A stretch of 60,000 nucleotides of DNA, taken from positions 24,579,851-24,639,850 of the forward strand of contig NC_079877.1 of the NCBI RefSeq assembly GCF_029227915.1, written 5' to 3'. The notes below the pieces were generated by a model, which did not search any database, was not told the origin of the DNA, and saw only the letters and a program-made list of their open reading frames with translations. Position 1 is the stretch's first letter; each line of letters starts with the position of its first letter. Shown piece by piece: positions 35,925 to 47,589 of this stretch. Made by a program: the position numbers and the translations under genes. This DNA is from Hydractinia symbiolongicarpus. Its lineage: Eukaryota; Cnidaria; Hydrozoa; Anthoathecata; Hydractiniidae.

Positions 35925-37726
35925 TCATAGATAATTCTTCTCGATGACGTTTTGTTCGGGAATTCTTAGAAAGCCGGAAAGCACTCTGCTCAAAGACTAC
36001 AAAGCTCTCGGGTAGTAATGATACTAATTTTTTTACCTTTTTAAATTTTAGCCTCACAATGTGTCACCAGAAAGTGCTGTTCAGGTAGGTCAAAGATTTT
36101 TCAATTTTCGATTATTATATAAGAAGAAGTTCAAGCTTAATCAAGTTTAAGCTTAGTCACAACCCGTTTTGCAAGCTGATTTTTCTCATGTGAAAGCACC
36201 CTAGGCTAAAACCATCCGCTTAAGTCGGATAAGTCGGACAATATGCCCAGATAAGTTGGACTATTACCTAACTCATACTGTTGTTTTGGGGTCCGACCAA
36301 TACCTCTAATTGATCTGTTCCGGACGTATTAAAGGTGAGTGCAGACGAGTTACAGACGAATCACAGTCGAGCACAGACGAGTTACAGACGAATCATAGAC
36401 GATAATAGACGAATCACATACGAGTACAGAGAATTTACAGACGAATCATACGAGTATGAACGAGTGAAAGACAAGTACAGGCGACTAGTGCAGAGTCATG
36501 GGTATGTACCATAATTATAACAAAAACGTTATATTGTATAAAATTACATTAAAACAAGTCTGCGTAGGGTGTCTAGAAGCTTGTTGTTTTGAAAGATTTT
36601 TATCCAGTTGTCCGTAGTGCTGGTTGTGAAAGAAAGCTGATTAATGCATATGACATTTTTTTTAAGTGTTTTTTTCGTAATATGACCAAATTGGACATTT
36701 TTCCCATTTCCCTTAAAGGTGCAAATCTGTATATTCAGTTTTTATCCTAAAGATATCTACCTAATAAGAATCTCGGTTTACCCAGTTCGCCTTTTTTTAA
36801 GACAAATTCCCAATAAAAAAATCAACCTATGACTGAAAAAACATGATATGACCCAATGTGGTGAATTCTACCCCCTTATGAGAATAAGTGATTAACAGTC
36901 AGTTTCGCATCCCAGACACAACCAGATAATATCTTCGGCACCAACCAGTTACACCGTAAACGTAATGCATTGCTTGATATTCTTTTAATGACCATGCTGT
37001 TAGCCAGTTAATACAGGATTTCATTTTCTTTTTTCTCACACCCACGCAATCGTAGTAAAAAGTTTGAATGTTTCCTCGTAGTCCTTAAATACTCTACTCA
37101 CAAAACTTAGGAGATAGTAACAAGAAGACGCGTTCATCATTCGAGCAAACTTAAATTCCCTTGCATTTGTTGAAAAGGTTTCAACAATTGCAAGGGAAAT
37201 TTTTTAATCCCTTCAGTTGTTGTAGGAGAACTTGTTTTAAAAAGCAGCATAGCATGCATCTACAAACAATTTATTCTCCGAAAGTGAGATTTCTTTGCCA
37301 CTAATCACAAAAAACACAAGGGCGCGAATAACAGTTAATAACGCGGTCGAAGGTTTTCAAGGTTTATCTCAGAGAGATCTGGGGGTGAGAATGCACATAA
37401 AGATATTGAAAACATTCGCCATATCATAATGCAACTTTCGATTATTTTCTTTAAAACACATCACACACCGCATGGATTGCTGCCCTGTTCTGGACACATC
37501 AATTCAAATGAATTTTTTTGAACACTCTCTGTGCCAAATACATCACATATTTACCAGCAATTCATCTTAAAACTTCACCAATGCTGAATGTCCGGAACGC
37601 ATCTGGATTTCCAATGGATGACCTTTAACGCTCTTTTTCACTAAACACATGTTCTAACAATGCTTCTTAAAACTTCAACAGCTCCTATTGGGCGAAAACT
37701 TGAATTCTTGTTAAGCTGTACACATC
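35925..37726. other. Intergenic, no gene seen
   Basis: Apart from the minisatellite at 36333-36490, I find no coding exon, RNA gene or clear mobile element in this stretch. Confidence 0.55.
36333..36490. repeat. Degenerate minisatellite, ACAGACGA(G/A)TTAC/TCAC units
   Basis: About ten imperfect units of 12-15 bp built on ACAGACGAGTTAC and AGACGAATCACA follow each other. There is no reading frame through the array. Confidence 0.8.
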
Positions 37727-38001
37727 CAATCTCGTTCCCATTTTGCCTTTTTGATTAATTTAATAACGATGGTCGTAATAACAACTCAGGGGCCACAAGA
37801 CCCTGGGGACAAGGTTAGTACAAACCAACACTCTAAATCTTAAAGCAGGTAATCTAGTATTTTCTTTGTAACATTTTTTATCATCTTTTAGTAAACGATA
37901 AATTTATCAATCTTGTCCTTAAGTCTTCTTTTTCACATTTTATTTTGCGTGCTGAGGCGAAGACCTGGGAACGAGATTATAGAGCCCTGGGAACGAGATT
38001 A
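37727..38001. repeat. Cluster of short inverted-repeat element ends
   Basis: One element spans 37727-37817: left AATCTCGTTCCCATTTTGCC, right AGACCCTGGGGACAAGGTTA. Two solo right ends (CCTGGGAACGAGATTATAG) follow head to tail at about 37963-38002, a local tandem duplication. Confidence 0.7.
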
Positions 38002-39270
38002 TAGATTTCTTGAACTATCACATCAACTATCTAAGAATCTGGGAATGAGCAGTGTTTAAAAAGCAATAACTTCAAAGCGCATTTGGTATCGCGATCTACA
38101 ATTTGCACTTTCTGCGCATACTTTTCAATTTCCAAATTTGGCGCCTCTGAAGAAAGTTAAGCATTTTCATGCTAGTAAGCAAATTGGGATATATTCTATA
38201 TTCTTTTATCACATTTGTAACATACTAGAACCCAAAATTTCTAGTTTACTTCATTCAAAAATGTTAACGGCCGCAATGACCCACCCTTGTCCAACCCAAT
38301 GTTTGCATTTTTCTCTTTTCTACTTGATTCACTTTAAACTAAAGTCTTAAATTAAATAAATGCAACAGGCGTTTATTCGAGTAATTATATGCCACATACA
38401 TTTTAGATTTTTTTAATGTTGAATAATATAAAAAAGCGACTTTATTCTAGGCTACGTTTCGACAGCTACAGCTGTCATTGACAATGACTGAACGATGGTC
38501 CGCCATATGATGTCAACATTTTCGTCAATTTGGTTATGAGAATTGACAAAAAGTTACACATTTCTTAGTTTTTTACTACTTTACATGCCTTCAAATGAAT
38601 AATTCAGACTCATTTAAGTACATAGAATATCTAGAATGTTGATTTTTAAAAAATTTTCTCAATTCGTTATTATAATATATGGTACCTCCGTTTTTATTTC
38701 TATGTCGACGCTGGGCTGTAAAACTAAAAAGCTTTCAGGATATTCAACACGGGAATTTCTGACAATTTTTTTATAAACATTTTAAAAAAGCTGAGCTTGT
38801 GCTAATCTTAAACAATAGTGTAGATATTGTTTCTTTTTAGAGCCTCAAAATTAATAAATAAATAAATAATAAGTAAGCTCAAGTTTGCAAATATTCTTCC
38901 TAAGAAAATGATGCTTACAGGAAAACAGTAAAGTATTGCGCATATCTTATAGATTATGGCATGTTCAAAATATGCCTAATATTGTGGACATTCAATGTCT
39001 CGCTATGCTTATAGCGTGTATGATTATAAAAAAGGTGTACATCCATGTCAAGGTCAGCACAATGTGAACTCATCGTTCAAGTTATTCACCCGGACTGTTT
39101 TTTTTTTTGGAGTGCAAAAGTGACGGAAGGAAGCATTGCATTATGACAAAACCATAGACAAAAGTTTTTTTTTAGCTTACTTGAGCTAGGATAAAAACCT
39201 TGCATAACGTGTCCAAACTATAATGACATCATCATATATATATAAAGAGTAAAATTGATGGATTGACGGA
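38002..39270. other. Intergenic, no gene seen
   Basis: The only longer open frame (38138-38350) has no recognisable domain and low coding character. No RNA gene or mobile element is evident. Confidence 0.5.
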
Positions 39271-39276
39271 TTTTAA

Positions 39277-39513
39277 ACCAACCTCGTTCCCAGGTGTTCT
39301 TGCCTTTTTGACATTGAGGCAGAAGTCGTGGCCAGCTGTCAAGTAAGCGAAAATCAGTAACAAACCCTGGAGCCAAGTGTGACTTGAAAAAGCGTGAGAG
39401 GCCTACAATTTATCTAGCAAAACTTTGTGACTACGCCCCACAGAATCTCGCAACCTCGTCCCCTCGAGACTTTAGCCGTTGTGATGACAAAATAATTTAG
39501 GAACGAGGCTGTG
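39277..39513. repeat. Two short inverted-repeat elements or remnants
   Basis: A left end CCAACCTCGTTCCCAGGTG lies at 39278-39296. A second element runs from CAACCTCGTCCCCTCGAGAC (39451) to TTAGGAACGAGGCTG (ending about 39512). Confidence 0.6.
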
Positions 39514-40486
39514 TGTCTTGAGTAGAATAACAAGTTGAACTAGCAGTTTTCAGTTTACCTAGCATTACCCCATCGAGCCAAAAAATGTCGATAAAAAGTG
39601 ACAAAGCAGGAAACCTCAAAACGGATAAAAGAGACGAATTTTTTTTAAGTGACGAATATGTTGTGCAACACTTTTTTTTCGGCAAAAGTTTATTAAAAGG
39701 TGAATCAATTGTGGTTGCTAAAATTCATCTTTACAAACTTTCATATTCATAATTCATGATTCTATCTGTCACTAACCTCTTTCTAAGGACAACAAATAAA
39801 CTTAGTGGTATCTCATTACCTTAAAAAGCTTAAAATAAGAAAACCCAACTTATAACCGGGCCTGTGGCATCTTGCTAGGAGCATCTTGTGATATGTGTAT
39901 GAAAAAAAACTTCTGCAGGGGACTGGGTTTAAGGTAACCAGAAAATCCTTAAACTTAGTTAATCTAACTTAATAACTTACGCTGTTTACGTCATATGTGA
40001 AACTTACGTAAAAGGTTCAAGTTGCGGAAAATTTCCTAAATTAATTCAAAGCCTTTCTTTTTCTTGTGTCGTTGACAAATCTGTCACTCATCCTATATTA
40101 TTAATTGTCTTCAACTTTTAATCTGAGACTGGGACATCAGAAATTACCTGGTTGAACTTTCAGATTATTTCAACAGAAGAAACTCCTTATACAGCGCTTT
40201 TTGATGTTATGAAAACTTCAGGGATATTTAATTAAAGACATTTTAATTGAATATGATGTGTTGATAGCAAGATGCGGAAAATTTCGTTAAAATTTTAGAA
40301 CTGAAAAGAATTTTCCGGATTGTGTACTGCATATTTCAAAATGAGATCAAATTGAAACATCTTTTATCTATCAGGTGATATTATTACCAAGTGATATTAT
40401 TACAGGTCATTTTGTTATAAGAAAAGAATTTTAAAAATATCAGTCTCGGATTTACTAAAAAATTAAGAATATCTTTGGAATAATCC

Positions 40487-40583
40487 CAGGCTCGTCCGAG
40501 GACTTGTTTGGCTTTTTAAATTTGGAGGGCCGTCCAAGCCGTCCAAATATAAAAAGGCTAAGAGTTCCTGGGGACGAGGTTGA
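40487..40583. repeat. Short inverted-repeat element
   Basis: Left CCAGGCTCGTCCGAGGACTT and right GTTCCTGGGGACGAGGTTGA enclose about 55 bp. Inside, GGAGGGCCGTCCAAGCCGTC is itself partly palindromic. Confidence 0.65.
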
Positions 40584-40931
40584 AATAATCCTTCGAGGCA
40601 GATTTTCTAGAGAAGCGAAAATAAAACGAGTTCCTATTTTCAATTTTTTTTATATATTTTCTAACAACATCGCACGTGTGGCCTCCTTCAGTTACCCTGT
40701 GGACGAGGATGTTGCCCCTAACTGGCGTTTATTTTTGGAGGGTGGCGGAATTAGGGTCGGTGTCAAAGCAGCGTAAAAAAAGAACTAAAAAATGGAGAAA
40801 ATTTGAGTAAAAGCGGCGTTAGTTTGTTTACATTAATGATCTATCTAATGATGCCATGATCTATCTAATGATGGCTAATGATTACAAGAAAACGAATTGA
40901 AATTTCAAATCATCTTTTTTAATAACTTATT

Positions 40932-41197
40932 ATGATATTGAAAAAGAACTTCTTGCTCATCACTAACATACTGCCAAACAGTTAGCGGGATTCCATCACA
41001 GAACTGGGAGCCGCAGACGAACCTACTACACTACGCGCGGCAATATCTTAGTGATGAACTCAGATAGTTTATCCGGATGGTGTGTATATATAGGTAAGCG
41101 GGATTCGATCCCCGGTAACCAGAGGACCGCGGATCGAATCCCGCTTACTGCTTGGCAGTATGTTAGTGATGAGCAAAGTAGTTCTTCTTCAATATGA
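40932..41197. repeat. Fold-back element with tRNA-like boxes
   Basis: Inverted ends of about 57 bp (40932-40988 and 41137-41197) share GCTCATCACTAACATACTGC. A perfect 18-bp inner hairpin (GTAAGCGGGATTCGATCC and its complement) lies at about 41096-41150. On the minus strand there is an exact B box (GATCGAATC) in one arm. A second tRNA-like stretch follows, with an A box TAGTGTAGTAGG and a B box with one mismatch. A dimeric tRNA-derived SINE turned into a fold-back is one reading. No intact tRNA can be drawn. Confidence 0.7.
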
Positions 41198-41350
41198 CTT
41201 ACACGCATTATACTCGCCCGTCATGATCAGGGGTCTGATCGGGGTGAAGCATTCTCTGTTAAGAATGAAATACGGATGTGCTATGATAATTATTCACCTA
41301 CTTATTATGATATTCTAATGGAACGTCTCCCGTAAGAATATCATAGGCGT

Positions 41351-41488
41351 AAAAGAGCCCTGGGGACGAGGTTGACAGTATACTTAGTAAAAAATGACTT
41401 TTTTTCTATCTACTGTTTTGCTATATAGTAAGAAAAACAGCAAATTCAGTGCCAACGGATGGTTCAACCTCGTCCCCAGGGCTTTTTT
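41351..41488. repeat. Right and left ends of two short inverted-repeat elements, facing outward
   Basis: AGCCCTGGGGACGAGGTTGA (about 41356-41375) and TCAACCTCGTCCCCAGGGCT (41464-41483) are perfect reverse complements. Their order is inside-out compared with single elements, so they may be the end of one copy and the start of another, with about 88 bp between. Confidence 0.75.
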
Positions 41489-42076
41489 AAGTTTTTTATA
41501 TTATATCGGAACCTGCTTTAAAAAAAGATTCCGTCCCAATATGAAAAGCTAAAAAGCGAGATTGCGAAAAGTTTTTAAAAGGGAGAAAGAAACAATCTTT
41601 TTATTTCGTACTTCTTTTTCTTAAAAAAAAAAATATTTTATTGAGGGGGAAGGGGGAAGGGTGCTAAGACCAATCCTCGATCTCCCCCCGGTTGACACCG
41701 AACATTTCTCATCATCAGGTCTGCGTTAAGTGAGTAAGCGTTAAGTGAGAGACAAAATTTCCGGGAACGAGATTAGGGATTTTAATATAGAATTTTATGT
41801 CAAGTGGCTAAGTGCAGAATTTCTCAATATAACAAACCCTGGAAGGACACAACAAAGTTTCTTTAAGAATGATTACCTTATATATACCGAAGGTTTTAGT
41901 ACGAGTTTCTTAGGCCAGGAAGAGAGTTTGTTTCATAAAATCGAGATATTGTTACATTGGAAATTCAAAATGGGAGAGTTGATTTTTATTCGTAAAATCA
42001 TATCAGTATTACTCTATCAGAAGGGGTTTCCATAGTCCCCTTATTCAAAAACATTTTTGTGTTTAATAGTCAAATA

Positions 42077-42128
42077 AACCTCATCTCCAGTGCTTTTTTT
42101 CGACGATTCCTCTAGATACGAGGTTAGT
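42077..42128. repeat. Minimal short inverted-repeat element
   Basis: AACCTCATCTCCAGTGCTTT and TCTAGATACGAGGTTAGT face each other in 52 bp. Confidence 0.55.
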
Positions 42129-43080
42129 CAAAGGATGTATACCCTGAATGCATCATTATGAAGTAAAACGTTCGAGGACTTAAAAACGAGTCAGTCTGAC
42201 GTTGACCTCTAACATGCCAAAATTCATTCTCAATGAGAATCTCATACATCAGAGCCAACACCCGAGATTTGCGGACGAGAATGTTCTAAATCAAAAAAAT
42301 AATAAAACTTGGTACCAAACACGTCTTTGAAAATACTTTTTGTTTTTAAAAATTTCAAAATGATGCTTCATAATGTCCTCGACTTCCTTGACGTACATTT
42401 TGTGAGACACTTTATACAATGGTCGTTGTAAGACAAAAATCCTTAGGAATTCGTCTGAGAACGTGAGACCATGTTGATACATACGGGTGATACATTATTT
42501 ACTTATTCCAATTCGAACTTTGCGCTCAAATATAATAAGGATTTTACGATCGATTATATGTCGAATTTAATCGAATTTATTTTTGAGGAGTGTGATTGAT
42601 TGTAATTCTTGGATACACTTTTAAAAAAATTTATGAGTCGACTTTTCTTTTCACAAATATGAAAAGTTGGACATTGCCAACTTTTAAAATATCGAATTAA
42701 AAAAGTGGATTTAACAAGATGGATAGTGTATCGCACCCTCTAACAGCAGAGTGCACTATGATTGTTGATTTATTTTTGTGTTTGATTTTGGTGGAGCGCA
42801 ATTACTCTCACTTTCGGTATAAAATGAGGCAGGGAGCTATTGCAAAATGTTAGGGGGGGTTCCCGAAGGCATAGATCAAAAGTTTCCTAAACTCCAAAAG
42901 GCGTGGAGATAGAAAGCGCACAGGGCAAGGAGATTGTTTTAATCGCTAGCAGTCACTCCGAAAGATCATTACGTCACAAAATAATTAAAGAGATTCTTAT
43001 TATAATCTATAAGCCAATCAAAATTTAGAAGTGTTCAAAGCTACCGTTTTTATTGGTTTAAAAATGACACGTGATAAGTA
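42129..43080. other. Intergenic, no gene seen
   Basis: The stretch is AT-rich with some short open frames on the minus strand (42291-42482, 42554-42736) that look non-coding. A short local inverted repeat (AAAAGTTGG at about 42662, CCAACTTTT at about 42678) is the only structure noted. Confidence 0.5.
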
Positions 43081-43242
43081 TCACTTATACTGAAAACTCA
43101 TTGGAAGCCATATTATATAGCTCCGTTGCTGAATGAAGCGAAGGAAAATATATGTCGAAGATCGATTTGGGAAGTCAACAAATATTTGTCAATAGACTTT
43201 TTAATATATATATGTATATATTTTTTATAATTTTATAAAACG
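43081..43242 (+). promoter_or_regulatory. Candidate APP 5' UTR exon and promoter region
   Basis: A TATA-like TATTATATAG near 43110 is followed downstream by a strong donor ACG|GTGAGT at 43243. The next good acceptor (TTTCAATATTTTTAG) ends at 44764, 78 nt before the APP start codon. Together these suggest a non-coding first exon spliced to the exon that carries the ATG. No transcript data support it here. Confidence 0.35.
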
Positions 43243-43696
43243 GTGAGTTTATATTTAAATATTTAAGTTTTATTGACAGACTGAAAACATAAAAGTTGAC
43301 TCATGCTGCAAGTTTATTAAATTTTCATGCATCAGTCGATTTGTCCTTTGTAGTTTACCTTTGTTGTTCAAACTTTCATATCACACAACTGGAAAGTAAA
43401 GATGACTACGGCATTTTTTTAGGGATCAAAAGTTTTTAAGTTAAACCTGTGTAGCTAATGTTTATGTTTATGTAACTCCAACTATCTAGGAGCGTTATTA
43501 CAATCATAGGTAGTCTTTTAACTTTTGACCCTAAAAACAGCTAAATCATCACAAAAATAAATTTGTAAAACCTCTGTTAAACCTTTTCAGCATTTCAGGT
43601 AATATAACTTCTTGTATATCATAGTTCCAAGGTAGTTAACTAGCTAGATCTTTACTTCGGATGTTTTTTTAGAAAACATCTGGCTATAATAGATTT

Positions 43697-43780
43697 CTCA
43701 GTGTCCCCCGGTGGAAATGTCCACTAACTAGCTATAGGTTTTTGTGAATTTCTGAGCTAGACACTTAAAATATTTATTAT
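43697..43780 (+). mobile_element. Diverged 3' end of the CR1/L2-like LINE
   Basis: GGTGGAAATGTCCACTAACT and the following TATAGGTTTTTGTGAATTTC match the LINE 3' UTR at 1922-1990 with several differences. The copy ends in a single TTATTAT instead of a long tail. The small hairpin GTGGA/TCCAC is kept. It would lie in the candidate APP 5' UTR intron. Confidence 0.85.
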
Positions 43781-44842
43781 CCGAAGTTAATCCAAACTTT
43801 CAATATTATTAGTACCAAATTTAATATTTCCCTGACAGTATGGCAGGGAAATTTAAAGGTACCATAGCTACCTAAAATTCAATAATGGCATTAATTCTAG
43901 TATTGATTAATATTTTTATGAATCCTAGTTTTAGTTCATTTTTCAGGGACACAAAACATTCTGCTCATATAACAATGTATTTTTCCCCACTAGTCATAAG
44001 GTAGTTCATCAGAGCATAACTTGTATAACGATTTTAATTATTTAGCATCACATTCTTTTTTTCCCTAATTTGAAGTGAAATGTCATAATTCTATTGAAAT
44101 GGTTCATTGCTTTTATTGAATAAGGTAAATAGGATCATTAATCATAGATCTCTCCTTAGAGCGATGTGAAACCTGGTTGTCACATGACTTTTAAATTTCT
44201 AAAAAATCTCAAGATTTAATAAAAAAATTTGAGGTAATTTTTTTTAGCTTGTGATCATAAAAATTGGCTTCAAATCTTTTCAAGGCCAGAAATGCCACAA
44301 TTTATTATAGTTATGAACTTTCTTATAAAGTATGCCTTTTGTTATTTGTAATTGGAAAAAGCAATTAAAACTTTGTATGTGGGCTTGACATACAGGATGT
44401 CGGAAAAATTAATTTTGTAATTAGGATTCCTATGAATGATATGATTGGTTAATACTTCAATAACAAGTCATGCTTCGTTGAAAGGTATTATGACATCATG
44501 TTGTCCATACTACCAAGAAAATAGAAACTTTCCTGTTTAATATTTTATAAATGGTAAATGCTCAACAGTTTAAGTATTTCAGTGTTGGCTTTGAGTTGAA
44601 GAAAATGTTCATACAAGTTTCTTATTAATTATTAATTTTTATCAGATTCCTGTATAGATATTTTAAATATTTTATTTAAAAGCACTGTCAAGTTTTCAAA
44701 TATATATGGTTTAGTTTATCATGTGTACAATATATTACTGATTTTCTTGTTTCAATATTTTTAGAGAAACTATATATACTGAAATAAAAACTGAAGAATT
44801 TGTTATTAAAGAAGTTAAACAAGAAGATAAATTAAACTAATC

Positions 44843-47589
44843 ATGGTGAAATCAATACTTGCCGTGTTGTGCCTCTTTTTTGTATCTACAACTCATTCAT
44901 CTATAGTAGATGTATTTGAAGCAACAAATGGGCACGAACCAAGAGTTGCTATAAACTGCAACAGAGTCCCCTTTTTCATTGACTTAGAAACTGGGGCTTG
45001 GCTAGCTGACAGTGATGGGGCAGTTTCTTGTGACAACGATAAGGAAGAAGTCAAGAGGTACATATATGCAGCATTATTTTTGCTTAAGATGCACAAATTG
45101 TAAGTTCTGTTATATGTACAGATGTTGTTTTTTTATTTAGATATTGCCAAAAAAAGTACCCCAAACTCAACATTACAAACATTGTTGAAGCCAACAAGGG
45201 TGTCATGTTCAAGAACTGGTGTGAACCTGGTCGTGTTCAATGCACAGATGCCAAAAAAGTTGTACCGTACAGATGTTTGGGTTAGTTTAACTATTTTTTT
45301 TATTTTGAACTTACAAACAATAATGCTAATGACTGTTGTGAACTTCTTGTATGTTAAAGTTTCTCAAAAATTCTTCCCCCCCCCCCCCCACCCTGTTAAG
45401 CTTTTAATCTTTAGTAATTGGAATAGTTAAAAATGCAAAAAAGTTTGTGTATTACATTAAATTTTTGTTTTTTAGTTAACGAGTACGAAGCTGATGCTTT
45501 GATGGTACCAGATGGTTGCAAATTTGACCATTTACATGACCAGAAGAAGTGCATGACACATGATGAGTGGAAAAAAGAAGCAGCAGGAGAGTGCAAGAGA
45601 AAGTACTCCATGAAGTTGAGAGATTATGGAATTTTATTGTCATGCAAAACTGATTACTTCACAGGTATTTTATCTACCTAATTTAACCATTTTGGGCACT
45701 GCTTTATTTTGTGTTAAGCATGCCCTTTTTTATTGCTGCTCTTTTGTTTTTGTTGCTATGAAATTTTGTTAATCTGTAGGTGTCGAATTTGTATGTTGCC
45801 CAAAAAAATCTCAGAAAAAGCATTCAAAAAAGACCAAGGTTGTGAAGAAAGTTAACCGCAAAGCTTTGTCTGCTGCCATCAAGAAGTTTCAGAAGTATTT
45901 GCCATTGGAAACAAAAGGATGTGATAGAAGCTCCTACATTACCAAGCAGACAGCAATGGAGGAACATCATCGTAATCAAATTGCTGCTGTTGTGGATGAA
46001 TGGGATGAAGCTGAAAAAAGATACAACAAATTAAAGGTCACCGATCCTGTTGCTGCTGAAGAGAAAATGAAAAGTATGTGCCTGAAAATTGCATTTTTTT
46101 ACTTTTATATTAAACATATGCTTTATTTGAAATTTGTTTTCTTTTAGGAACATTGGAGGTATTTAGACAGACACTTGCTGCACTAGAACAAGAATCAAAG
46201 GAAGAAAAGGCAAGACTTAGACATGAACATGCTGACTGCATTAACACCCAAATCTCAAAAAATAAACGGGATGCCATGATTGCATACTTGGGTGCTATTG
46301 AAGAGAAGCCTGTAAATGCTGAAAAAATATTGAAAACTGTTCGCAAATTTATTCAAGTCTGCGAACATGATAGAGTACACAGCCTTCGACATTTTGAACA
46401 TGTCAGAAATAGAGATCCTGAAAAGGCAGAGACCCTCCGTGTTGAACTCTTGCAGCACTTGAGAAATTTAAACAAAGTTGTCAATGAGAGCATGTCATTG
46501 TTGAACTATTTACCATCAATTGCTGAACAGTTCGGTATCAGTGGCGGTGCAGTGTTGAAACCAAAGGTATGTTGTTAAGCACAGACTGTATAAGTATAAA
46601 AAATAGGTTCTCTAAGTGTCACAAATTTATTTTTGTTTTTGTTTTTTTATAGTTGGAAACACCCACAGATGACCACTCTGAACATGACCATGACCGTGTC
46701 AAGGAAATCCTGGAATCTGCCAATGAAAGATATGGAGAGGAAAGTGTTGTGCCAACTAAAGAAGCCAAAAATGCAGTAAGTTATTAGAATGTCCAGTATT
46801 TTTTGAACTTCAAATAGAATGTTGGTTATTTTTTATTGTTGTGACAATAATGGTGGCACAAAATTGGAATTCTCATTTACAGAATTTTTTTCAACACAGT
46901 TGTATCACGCTTGAAAACACTTGCTTTACTTGAAGTAATTACCAAATTGATTAATTTTTGTGTTTTACTTGTAGGCTAAAGAAGATGTTCCAACTGAAGT
47001 GAAACCAACTGTGGAATTAGGTAAAACGTCCAGTGATGATGATGACGATGATGATGATGATGAGGAGGAGGAGGAGGAAGAGAATATCGGTGAGTACGAG
47101 AAAGACGTCGACACTGAACCCCTTGCAACTACATCCACTACTGCTGCTCGCAAAGAAACCAAAACAACGGAAAAAATGATTGTTGCGGACGATGGTGATA
47201 ATGACGATGATGGCGACACCGAGAACTTCGATTATGTGATCATAGAGGAGGCTCCACAAAAGAAACACCACAAACGCCACCACAAGCACCACCATCACAA
47301 GCACCACCGCCACCATACCCGTGGTCACGTAAAAGAATTGGGCGCCGACAAAGTCGTAAAAGACGTTGAGAAACATGGCGTAAAACCCGTTGCTTTATAC
47401 GTCGTCATCGGATTAACCGGCGTCGTTTTATTGATCGTCCTTTTCCTTGTCGTCGTTTTGGCTGTCCGACGCCGACGTATGACACCTACACGAGTTGTGT
47501 TGGCTGAAAATAACGACGAGCGAGAGCATCTGGTGGAAATGCAAAAGAATGGATTCGAGAATCCAACATACAAATTCTTTTATTATTAA
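44843..47589 (+). CDS. APP: Amyloid-precursor-protein family homologue (complete, 7 coding exons)
   Basis: Exons: 44843-45057, 45141-45280, 45476-45664, 45780-46073, 46148-46566, 46653-46775, 46975-47589; 1995 nt, 664 codons, all GT-AG and in phase. Order: signal peptide (1-about 19), growth-factor-like part of E1 (ITNIVEAN, NWCEPGRVQC), copper-binding part (LMVPDGCKFDH, DYGILLSCKTD, GVEFVCCP), a short Lys-rich linker, E2 (about 200-395), an acidic run (481-496), a His-rich segment (556-578), one membrane helix (599-624), and a 40-residue tail ending NGFENPTYKFFYY. There is no Kunitz domain, as in invertebrate members. The family is a type I membrane protein cleaved by secretases, with the NPTY motif binding PTB adaptors. 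Differences from vertebrate APP: a very short E1-E2 linker, the acidic run moved towards the membrane, GFENPTY instead of GYENPTY, and a partly changed copper site. An ATTAAA at 47826 may be the poly(A) signal. Confidence 0.97.

Noticed and set aside
41089-41155. Functional tRNA gene in the fold-back element
   Set aside because: The B box is good, but the dominant structure is a perfect 18-bp hairpin incompatible with a cloverleaf.
43134-43196. Short ATG frame starting MKRRKIYVEDRFGK
   Set aside because: Only 20 codons with a stop before the candidate donor; at best an upstream ORF, with no other support.
46999-47096. Asp/Glu run as a frameshift-prone sequencing artefact
   Set aside because: The frame continues on both sides into the expected membrane helix and NPTY tail, so the run is in frame.
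47017-47376. Minus-strand open frames opposite the APP acidic and His-rich exon
   Set aside because: Shadows of the GAT/GAG/CAC repeats of the plus-strand coding exon.
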